The position numbers were made by a program, and so were the translations under genes. A stretch of 64,000 nt of DNA, from contig JAYGXS010000008.1 in NCBI GenBank assembly GCA_036362985.1, forward strand, positions 14,483,909-14,547,908, read 5' to 3'. Below, piece after piece: positions 42,749 to 54,100 of the stretch (positions are counted from its first letter, which is position 1; each line of letters starts with the position of its first letter). The DNA comes from Ligula intestinalis (Eukaryota; Platyhelminthes; Cestoda; Diphyllobothriidea; Diphyllobothriidae). The notes below the pieces were generated by a model. The model did no database searches. It saw only the letters and a program-made list of their open reading frames with translations, and was not told the origin of the DNA.

Positions 42749-42830
42749 TTGATTTAGGCTCCACGACTGACTTAAAAACGTCAGAGGAATAAAAGTCCTG
42801 TCGCAGTGATCGTATCCTCTTCTCAATGCC
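42749..42830 (+). ncRNA. Decayed hammerhead-repeat remnant H6
   Basis: ttgatttaggctccacgact...aaacgtcagaggaataaaagtcctg-tcgcagtgatcg follows the H2/H3 unit from core through the downstream flank. Stem II and the GAAA are damaged. Confidence 0.45.
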
Positions 42831-43774
42831 CCAATAAGAGTGTAAATAGAGATTATGTAGAGATAATATAGTGGATATGGAGAAAGCTTCTAAGGCACAG
42901 GTGTCGACTATATCATCTCTATATAATCGCTCCATAACCTAGAGCTTATTGAGAGTTGATATAGATTCGACGATTGTGTCCAGATTCCCACAAATTCTTA
43001 TCGGCAAACCAAGTAGACATTGACTAACGCTCACATGACATTAATTCAATCATGTTCACAACACTAGCGCACGCAGGCCCAATGCTTGTCACGCGTTGGG
43101 GCCTCTGGTATGCCATCTCAAAAAATTAATGCCGAAACAAAGTTATATTTGGCTTTTAAAAAGGTTTCCCGATTTCCGAATTATAATGAACCCAATCTAT
43201 AAAGAAAAGCACACATTCCTCGATACGATATACCAGTGGTGAAATTCTGCTATGAAATGTTAACAAAAATTCGGATAGGGCACTATTTGAATTGACATTA
43301 AACGGCCTTAAAAATAACATAATGAGAAACCTAAATCAAAAATCCTAAAGCCCTTTCGGAGAAAACGAGGTTGATTACTATGATTCAGATAAATCATATT
43401 TTCTACAAAATGTAGTTGTATCTACCAGGGCATCGATAGTCAAGAAACGTGCATGCTCTTTATGAAACCATTCTTTTAAGTGATGCGGTTTTTAAGGCGG
43501 GCGAATGAAAGGGGTTTAAGGGGCAACACTTTGGTGTCAGTAATATATTATGCTGCAAATCAATCGATAATACAATAATCCTTTCTAATCGAAAACTGGT
43601 CAGAACTTCGGTAAGCCATCCACGAGATCACCCAACGATTCCGGACTTCCATTGTAATGTGTATTACGACGAAGCAAGCCTAAGCGTATTCGCTGATGAA
43701 TACTCACTGATCGTTAACGGAATTCCTTCGTCTCGTTCTGCCTTTGGGCGCGGCTAGCATTGTTGGCATATTAA

Positions 43775-44010
43775 TATTGTTGGCAGAGACAAGGAAACCA
43801 GAATGGTAACTTCTGGCTCACAAGCCGCCATCAGCCATTCATGTCCAAACGACGGTGGTGCACAACCCAAGGCTCGAACCAGTGACCTGCCGATCCAACA
43901 CTTTAGCCATTGAGCCTCGGGGGGGTACACCACTTAAGTTCGAGTATGACTGGCTGATGACAGCAAGTGAGCTCGTGATTACCATTCCAGTCTCCCTTGT
44001 ATTTACCACC
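43775..44010. mobile_element. Short element with tRNA-like core and inverted ends (F3)
   Basis: Left gacaaggaaaccagaatggtaacttctggctcacaagccgccatcagcca is inverted on the right as tggctgatgacagcaagtgagctcgtgattaccattccagtctcccttgt. The core has a minus-strand GAGGCTCAATGGCTAAAGTG A-box-like sequence. Confidence 0.7.
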
Positions 44011-44975
44011 AATTTCCCTAAGCATAAGGGATTTTTGTGTAGCCTGTTCCCATTTTCTAAGAGGAGCTAATTAGATTAACCAAAATATCGAAAACGGACA
44101 ACAAGTAAAAACATGGTTAAATGGCCAACAAGCCTGGGATGTGCAGTTGATATATCAAGATTCCATGAGGCTACCTAAACAGAACCCTCCCCCAGAAAGC
44201 CTATCCAATCGATGGAGTACTAAGCAATACTCTAAAATGCATATAACTGATAATCAAAAGGTCATATCCGTACTTGGGCACCATCCTCGCTAAAAGCGCA
44301 CTCTTCGGAAATCTAAAGTTTTAGCCTTGTCAGCAAAATCATGTCACCCGCAAACCTTTCAGCTTACAGTTATGTTCGATAGCTCCCGACGACAGTGTAA
44401 CTCTTCACCAATGTCTGTTTTGCATCCCTACTGTGAGCGTTTTTAAAAGACGCCTGCATAGTTAACTCGTTAAGGTAAAGCCAAGCATATGAACCCACTC
44501 TAACGGTCAACTTATACGACTACAAACATACTACTCTCTTGATTTCATGAGACTTTCTGTTTAAATTAAAGTTGTTAATTTACCATGGACGATGACCTAC
44601 CTCTCCCCGCGGTGCGGAAAATTTTTATAACTAGACAGCATTTTGGACTGCACATTTTACTTAGCCCTGTGGGAGGGAATGTAACTGGTCCTATCCCAGT
44701 GTGTAGATAATAAAAGTGTGTACAGGGGTAGCCTGTGTCACTGTCCTTAGAGCAAATCACAATCTGCGGGCGACGGCCACCAACGGCCAAACACCACTCC
44801 GTCGAAAGAGGAAGTGAAGCAGAGAAAAACGGTTAAGAGCACATGCACAGAGGCGGAGGTGGAGGAATTCAAGCTGGTGCAAGGAAATCAAGTCAACAGG
44901 AAAAGAAGTGGCTGAATGCGGACGCAAGACGGATTGGAGTGGGGGGGAGGAGACAAAGGAGGAGGAATCAGCCCA

Positions 44976-45112
44976 TCAGCTGGGAAGGTCACCCTCGGGA
45001 GGAAGTCCGAGACTGAGGCGGACACTGCGGAGAGCCATCTCGTTGAAGCGTGCTCGATCTTCACGCCAGGTCTTGGCAGCGTCTACGTTGGCCGCACTCT
45101 CGTCATTGGGTT
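44976..45112 (-). CDS. UBE2G2: UBE2G2 exon 5 (C-terminus and stop)
   Basis: Acceptor cccatttcacctag (minus). It encodes [36 protein letters not shown] and a short tail; stop TGA at 44978-44976. Confidence 0.95.
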
Positions 45113-48100
45113 CTAGGTGAAATGGGGCGGGAGGGAAAACAGCCAATCAACAGGCAGCTAATGGAATCAGCGCATAAATAGATGTATGGCTTGGCGTTAT
45201 GCGCGAGCTCTACAGACAGTCGTAAGACACAACGAGACGTGCAGGTCCAGTATTCTGATTGGTGGGCTCTCTCTCCCAAAGGCATCGGGGGCAGAAGAGT
45301 GTGTCCTGTGCGCACCTATTTGCTATTGCATATTTCCAATCAAAAAAGCCGGCAAGACAACGAGCCTGTGACGCAGTATTTAGTTCGTTGGACTTCTAAC
45401 TAACAAAGTCGCGGGTTGGAAGGTCGGGGCACTATTTTCGTTTAGGTATGACTGGCCGGAGGCGGCTTATAACCCAGAAATTGCCATCCTATTCTCCCTT
45501 GTATTAGTCGGTAGTATATTCTTCCCCATACACATATACATTTAAAAATAATAACCTCAGGGAGGCTGTGCGTCGATGAGACAACAGGAGTTAAAACAAA
45601 AAGAACTAGAATTCTCCGATCAGGCGCCCAAACCAAGGATTTGGTGAACACTTCCATACATCAAGAACGTGTCTGAACTCGTTGAAAGACACTAGAAGAA
45701 GCACTAAATCCAAGTGGCGCACAAATCAACAACTACACTGCAAAATCAGCTTGTTTACTAAGTTGTCATAAGTTGGTATGCATAAACTACTCCGAGCCAA
45801 TTAGGCAGACTGTAGGCTACCCGGACCGGATGATGCAACGATACTGAGACAGTGAGTCTGATGAATAAACAGCCGCAGACAACGCGACTGTAATATAATC
45901 AGACGTTGCCAGACACAGGTCTAGCAAACCGGCTACCTATAAAGGGATCGACACTCGGTGATTAACACTAACTAGTCCTTAACGAAACTCACTTGTCCCG
46001 CTCTCTGCCTTGGGGCTCATTCTCGAGCTCCGCCAGCTGCCACACAACGGCTAGTGATCTATGCAGATAGCATTACCAGTGTCGCTTGTCTTTGCTGGCA
46101 AAGCTATCTGCCTATGAAAGGATTACAGGCCAAAGTGGTATTACGAAGTGGCAACTGTTCTCCGATGTACAAAAGTTTCACTCGCCTAGGAGTTTAGTGG
46201 CCACTGTAGAATTCTGGAGCTGCAGAGAGACAAATGAAACAGAACTCAAAAAAATAGTAATGATTGACACAACGGCATTTTTGGACGACCGGAGGCTAGA
46301 GTCAAGACACTGTTGTTGGACAGTGGTATAGATAGGGAAGACTGCCTCCCAATACTACTATTACTGTCACTACTGTTAACATTATTACTACTACTGCTAC
46401 TAGCATTACTGTTATTACTTATACTACTATAATTAGTGTTACTGTTATTACTACTACCACTAGTGCTACTATCACGACTACTAACTAATACAATTACAAT
46501 AAGTACTAGAACGACTACTAAAAACAACTATAACGCGTAGCATAAATTGGAGGTCGGACTGTGCAAGATGCTACATGCCTTAAACCCTGGAGGTGTAGAG
46601 CATATAGGAAGGTAAAAATCGGCCCAATTGAAGGAGCTATTGACTGAGTGAGAGGAGGGGTTTTAAAATTGGCCGTGATTGACTCCATTTTTCAGGCAAC
46701 CTATTTGGCCAGCTGACATGCCGGAGTCGCTGCAAAGAAACAAAACGACGCGTTGATAGTCTGAGCAGCCAAAACTCTCGCTTAGCAGACGATCGTAGCT
46801 TCAGTAGCAACGCAGTACCTACGGGCCAACCGGGTGGTGCAACGCATTAAGTCGGACGAATTAAAAACTGCGGACAATAGGAGCAGCCAACATACTAGTA
46901 ACGGAGGGGAGGATTTTCTTTACCGATTTTATTGGCCTCCGACCCCTACTACAATTATTACTAATGCTACTACTAATACTACTGTTACTACAACTACTGC
47001 TACTAGTACGAATCCTACTATTACTACAAATGCCACTGTTGCTACTAGAACTACTATAACTAATAGTACTATTGCTGTTAATACTAATGCTACCACTACA
47101 ACTACTGCTACTAATAATACTACCGGCGCTACTAATGATACTGCTACCAAAAATATTGCTGCTACTAATATTGCTGCTAATAATACTGTTACTACAACTA
47201 GTATATACTACAGATATTAATACTCACAAAAACAATAACAACGCGTAGCAGCAACTTAAAGTCTCAAGCGACGACAGCAGCACAGAACCTACCGGCCAAC
47301 ATACTAACAACGGAGAGGAGGATCTTTTCCACCGATTGTACTGGGCTCCAACGTTCTGATGACGTCTCATAACCCAGCGGATCGTCGCCGGGGGCGTGGA
47401 GAATTGAGATGCAGACTCGGCCATCGGGGTAGACTAGAGTAACAAGAAGAGAGGAGTTAGCAAGCAGCCAGCCAAGCAGCCAGGCGTGAGAGCATACAAG
47501 ATTCGAAAAGGTTACAAAAGGTCGTTTGTTACAAAAAAATCCCCTGCCTTCCCTCCCTCCTCGAAATGCGTATGGGGGAGAGAAGTCGACGGCCAAATTC
47601 GGGGGCCGGGGGAGGGGTAACAGGTGCCGTAACTAGCTGGCATTTTCAAGGCACGATGCCAAATAGCAAACGTTTACACACACACACACACACAGAGAGA
47701 ACTAACATCAGTTATATAGAAGAGGAGTAACGTTGTCGGTACAGAAGAAGTAGGGTAAAAAGCACGAAGGAAGATCTCAAGAGAGGAAGATTAAATATAA
47801 CAGGAGGGAGAGACCGGGGCCAACACGGTGCACCCTACTGTTATGACCCGCGCCCGGTACTTGTAATTAACACAAACGCAGGGCTTCCCCAAGCCAGCAC
47901 GAGAGAGGAAGAGAAAGTAATCGACCACGGGGACAAGTGTATTTATAAGCAGCAAGTCATTCTCACAAAAAGGCCAAGGATATTTACTGCATTCTCTTGA
48001 TGAGAAAGGGTCGGAAAAATAAACTAATCGGATCTGACGAGAGATCGATAGCCACAGTCCAGGTGCAAGCTCTCATCGCAGTGTTACAGCTCACACAGGT

Positions 48101-51100
48101 GCCTTCCTCTTCGATGACACGTGGAAATAGAGGCATTCCCAACACCTACGCTCATAGGATTAAAGTGTTCTCCTCGAAGAGCATTTAAGTGCCACAATCT
48201 CTTCAACTACTCAAACGCACATGCAGTGGACAAGCCGCAGGGTTAAAAGTTGTCATGGTAGGCGAGTTAATGCTTGAGAGGTGTGCCACCCCTAAGCTGG
48301 TCACGCGGTAGATGCGCGAGTGTCAACGCAGGAGCGGGATCATAACTGCCGCCGCACACGGAGGGAGAGATGGCATGCCAGTTTGCAGGCTTACGCAGTA
48401 CCCACGTCTTTTCACACGTATGATCGCTTTGACTTGGTCATAACTGTTAGGGCCCAGCTTAACTGCGAGTGCATGCCACCCTGACGAGTCGTTTCTACGA
48501 CAAATGACCAGTCCGCCCACACAGAGTGCATGTGACGACGCGGCCGGCGCAGAACTCTAACGCGCCTGCTGCATGAGTCACAAGGCCAATGAAGTTGCAT
48601 CTTACTTGACATTACAATATCATCGGTCCAATCTGTATGCATTCGCTTGCTTAAGTATCATGTTCTAGGTCTGTACAAAGACTTCTACTTTTGCGCTCTT
48701 CTTGTTGTGTTCTTCCTTTGGGCTCACACAAGGCGTGACGTAGGCGGCGATATCGCAGCTTTGGCTACATTTACAACAATGACACCAGACGCCTGTGCAT
48801 TCCGTTTCGTTAGGGTGACTTGCATAGCCACCTGAACAGGGCACAGGAACAGGAACCGCCAACGACACATTCGATTTGGGACGACAGTACAGGAATATTT
48901 TCCTGTCTTGAAAATGGTCGTCATCCCTCGCAAAATGCGCACTGGAACGAAACTGGGCTAGATCAGGGCTAGACAACCGTTATTGGAGATGCACATCCAC
49001 AACATAGGAGTGTCGTACGGTCTCAAGATGCAGGCTCCCACCTCATCAGCCACTTGCGTCCTCTCTCTTTTTGACTTGGTCATGCCACCAGGCTTTGGTG
49101 CACCTTGTTTTGAGACACACACGGCAGACCTCGTCGGACACGATGACTAGTCTGTCGTGTGTGCATTTGAAAGAGAGAGCGAATGAAGCCTCACTTTAAA
49201 GTGTCCTTCCAGAATCTTCAAGTTTCACCGAAGACCTATCTGTGACAAGAAATTTCAAATTAAAAACATTGTACGAAGGAATCGTGCCATAGACGCAATG
49301 ACTGCCCATGCTATTTCTATAATAACAACATTGGTGACAATACCGACGACTGCACCGGGTCTGACCGGTATCACAGCTCGTAGAAAATACGACGGAGACA
49401 CAAGAAGCCCCACTATTTGGTTTATCTTTTTATCAGTGCACCAGAAATGGAGTTTAGTAGACTATGAGTGAATGTGAAAACGCGCTGGCTTCAAAGACGG
49501 TTACTTATACTATTCCTACGAAAATATCGGTGATGATTCCAACGATTTTATCATATTTGCCTAGGGATAAAGTGGACTGTTAACAAAATGTTTGGTAAGG
49601 CAAGTTCCAAATTTCCTAGGACAGGTGGTGGAAAGGGGAAACCACTTCCCTGATTTTCGAACGAATAGGATGCAGTTAAACCCATGCAAGAGAATGCACG
49701 AAGGATAAGACGATACAGAGCCTCAGTTGGCAAACTGAGATGCAGTAACTATATAAGTTGGATCAAGGAACATACTGTTTGGATGAAATATCTCGCTGGT
49801 GAAGCGCATCTCTGGTGGAGAAAGGGGATAGTCCGCGGGGAATGTGAGCCGAGAGGCGAATACACCGCCCTCAAAAGGCGTACCATCTGGACCACTGGAA
49901 CAGAATACGATAAGATGCATGAGAAAGATGGTAAAATACCACCTTAGAAGTGGACAAGGCAGACAAAAAGACTAGACGGGCTTAATCGATCGAATCTGGA
50001 GTTTTCCCAGTTGAATTTTAACACTAGAGATGCGAACCGAAATCCAACCCTCGACCTCCCCAACGGTGGTTCGAGGGCAACGTGGGGAAACTCGCGGCGA
50101 ACATAGGGCAATGGCAGGTAACACAGGGGACGTCATCTGTAACAAAATTCCCAAGAAACTTCATGGACAATAAGAATATCACGAATCTCAATACTGCTAC
50201 GGCGTCCCCGGGAAGCGACGCGCTCCGTGGTCGTCTGGTGCCCGGAGTGCCAAATATGCAAGCCAGTGCTCTCAACTTGAACAATGCTACGGTGTCCCCG
50301 GAAAGCAACGCGCTCCGTAGTCGTCTGGTGCCCGGAATGTAAAATATGCAAGCCAGTACCCTAAATTTGCGACACACTTTGAACATCGGTTGCTGGAATG
50401 TGCGGACATTGCTTGATCCCAGCCGTCAAGCACTTCTAGCACGCGCCTTATGGGACTATAAAGTAGACGTTGCCTGTCTGTCAGAAGTTCGTCTCCCAGA
50501 CTCTGGAACGAGAGAAATCAAAGTCCCACAAGAGGATGCTGAGTATGTGCTCCTCCACAGCGGACCACAAGCAAACACAGGACTGCATGGGGTGGCAATA
50601 GCCATGACAAAAAGGTGCATAGCACTCCCTTAGCGTTTGAGCCTATCTCAGAGCGGATTGCCACAGCCAGCTTCAAAGGCACCATTGCAAATATTTCTGT
50701 GGTTGCCGTTTACGCCCCAACATTGCAAGCGGATGAAGCAGTTAAGACGGAGTTCTATGAACGCCTTCAAGCAACAGTGGCCAGGATACCCCCAAGAGAC
50801 TTGCTCTTCGTCGCCGGAGACTGTAATGCCAGGACTGGCCCGTGCGATGAAATCTCGAGACACGTCATCGGAAAATATGGACTGGGCCAACGTTGCGACA
50901 ACGGAGAACGATTGGTAGACTTTGCTGATTACAACCAACTCGTCGTTACAAACACTCGTTTTCAACACCCCCATCGGCAGTTGCTAACATGGTATTCAAA
51001 CTATGGTCGAACGGCAAACCAGATAGACTACAACTTAGTACGCTCAAGGTGGACCACCTCAGTATCCGACAGCCGATCGTTTCGAGGTGCGGAAGTTGGG

Positions 51101-54100
51101 TCGGATCACGTACTTGTCCGTGCCCGCTTTAAGCTCCGGATTTCGAATCGAAGTAAAAAAACTGCCCCCAAAACGTGTCAACGTTATGGCATTATCACAC
51201 ACAGAAACCCGTGTAGCGTTCAACGAAAGTCTCACTGCACGCATCCGAGATCAATCCAGATGACGTCGATAATGAAACTTTGCCCGATACTCAGTGGTCA
51301 CACTTGAGAGACGCGCTACAAAGTGCGATGAATTCGAGCTTGCAACAACAGGTAGTACCGAGGAACGACTGGATCTCCACAACCACCCTCCATCTATCGA
51401 CACAAGCTAGACTCGCTCGGTTGTCAAACTCTGAGAACTACCGCTCAGTGAGACGCCAAACTACGCGATCAGCAAGATGCGACCGTCAGAACCATTGGAC
51501 CGAGTTAGCTGGCTCCATGGAATCAGCTTCAAACTCTGGTAACTTCCACCAGCTCTATTACCTTTTACGTAAAGCATCAGGCAAATATAAACCACCTTGC
51601 ACTACCGTTCGGGATAACTCGGGTCAAGTGATTACCGATATGGCTGGCAAAATCGATCGATGGCGAGAGCACTTTAGCGAGCTACTGGATCCGCCTATAC
51701 GTTCACCTGCGAACCTACAGCTATCAACTGGAATTCCATATGGTAGTGACTGCGAGCCACCTACGAGATTTGAAGTGGAATCGGTATTACAACGATTACA
51801 AGTTCGGAAGGCAGCGTGTAAAGATGGTATCCCAGCAGAAGCCTACAAAACGAATTGTTCTGCTTTGACGGAATCACTACATCGACTGTACTCGACTATA
51901 TGGACTACCGAAATCATCCCGAGTGACTGGTCATTGTCCATTATTTTACCGATACCAAAGCGCGGTGACAGGACATTATGCTCAAACTACCGCGGCATCA
52001 GCCTCATAGATATAGCCGCCAAAGTGTTTGCGACCATCCTTCTCCGTAGATTTTCAACTGAGCGCAATCTTCGTACTCGTCCTAACCAAGGAGGATTTCG
52101 TCCAGGTAGAGGATGCATTGACCAGATCTTCAATCTACGCCGCATACTAGAGCACAGACATAAAAAAACAGATCACCACCACCTGTTTCATCGACTTCAA
52201 AACCGCTTTTTATTCTATCGACAGAGAAGCTTAATGGCAAGTCTTGCTTGCTTACGGTCTCCCACCAAAATTGCTCAATCTTATCAAAGCTTACTATGGC
52301 ACAACATCAGCCCAAGTAAGAACCCTTGGTGAAGAGTCAACTTCTTTCCCTCTGACTTGTGCAGTTCGACAAGGGTGCCCTCTTTCTCCAGTTCTCTTCA
52401 ACTTCTTGATCGACTGGGTAATGCATCAGTCAATTCTACCTGACAGTGGATGTGAAATCGGCTCTGAATTCAGAGAACCAGACCTGGAATATGCCGATGA
52501 CATTGTCGTACTCGGTAAAACTCCTCAATCACTACAGTCAACGCTAGACCGAATCACCGGCTTCGCGGCAACTGTTGGTCTGACAATGTGCGCAAGACGA
52601 CGCTCCTGACTACGTATCTGGGTGCAACACAACCACTGTTTATCAGCGGTCAACCCATTGAAGAAGTTGGCTAATTCCGCTATTTGGGCTTGAATATGCT
52701 AGCCAATGGACAGGCCAAAGACGAAATCAAGAACCGAATCGCGCAGGCTAGAAATGCATTTAGGCTGCTAGCCAGACCACTCTGGTCTCGCTCAGACATC
52801 AGTTTACGTACTAAGCTGCTGAAATACAAAGCATCAATCAGACCAGTGTTAGTATATGCCTGCGAAACATGGCCAGTGAGAAAGGCAGACATCCTATCGC
52901 TCGAAGTCTTTGACCGTTGGTGTCTTCGACGCCTCTTAAGAGTCCTCTGGCAGGATCGAATCTCCAATGTTGACCTATACCGCAGATGTTTCAAACTACC
53001 AAGTCTAGCATCGTACATCCAGCATCGCCGATTGCAATGGTTTGGCCATGTCCTGCGCAAACCATCGATGGACCTCTGCAGATTGGTCGTGAACCCTTCT
53101 CGTAGTACAAACTGGAGATACCGACAAGGCGGTCAACTGAAGACATGGCTCAGCACCGTTAAGTCGGACGTTGAACGGATGGCCTCGTAACCGTTTACGG
53201 CTTGCGACATTGGAACAAACAATGGGTAAACATCTGTGAAGAGCTCGCCTCTGGCCGCCACTATTCGTGACATCCGTGAAGCCGATTCATCCAACAACAG
53301 GAGCTAATCAGATCAAGTAGTAGTAAAACTGGAGATGTAGTCAATTAAAATGCGTCTACGCTATTTCCTTACTTTTACTAATGACTTATCTGCAGTATAA
53401 CGCGTGAATCCGTGCCTCGGTTCGGTCAGCTTTCCGTGTTTTCAAACCTGCGCATTGTGTCATGTGTATCATGTAGCGTGTTAGCTCACGAGCGTTCGGC
53501 ATCTCAAAGAAGACGCCGGCGGGCACGAGGTAGGGGGCAGTAAATGTAATGCAAATACAGTATATACGGTATCTAACTGCATGCAGGGAGTATATTAACG
53601 CTGACCTGTACAGTTTTGAAGATTATATAACTTATAGCATCCACTTTTAAACTAACTCGAACCGCTGTGAGGACATATTTCGCGTTATATATATGAAGAT
53701 AGGTTGTAAGTTGCCCGCCTAAAATTCGCGAGAATTTAATCCCCGCGAATTTCGCAGTATAACTGTATTGATTCTGTGGTTTCCAGCAATGTGTAAGTTT
53801 CAGGAGGAAACAACCTAAGAGGAGGGTCAGTATACATGGAAATGGCACGATGACACACAGGTGTGCACGTCCACTGCGATAACAAATAAACGCTAAATGT
53901 CAAAGCCATAGTAAAGGGTCATCCCCAGATGATTTCAATTGCAAAACCGGAAAATTTAAAAGGGTGAAAACGCGCGGAAAGAGGAAAGAAAATGGGAAAT
54001 AGGAAACAGGACAGCAAACTTACGCTATAAGAGCTTCCCATTCAAAGAAATTGGACTCGTCGACAGGTCCGGCGACGATGCCTTCTGGAGAACTAGTTGT

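Larger units (their letters stand above)
41059..44975. other. Intergenic region between convergent genes
   Basis: Contains tRNA-like sequence at 41787-41852, a 13-base C run (42304-42316), a hammerhead remnant at 42749-42830 and element F3 (43775-44010). I could not identify a convincing polyadenylation signal for either gene. Confidence 0.5.

Noticed and set aside
46929..47150. Hydrophobic Val-rich minus-strand open frame
   Set aside because: Produced by the degenerate (TAC)n array; not a membrane protein gene.
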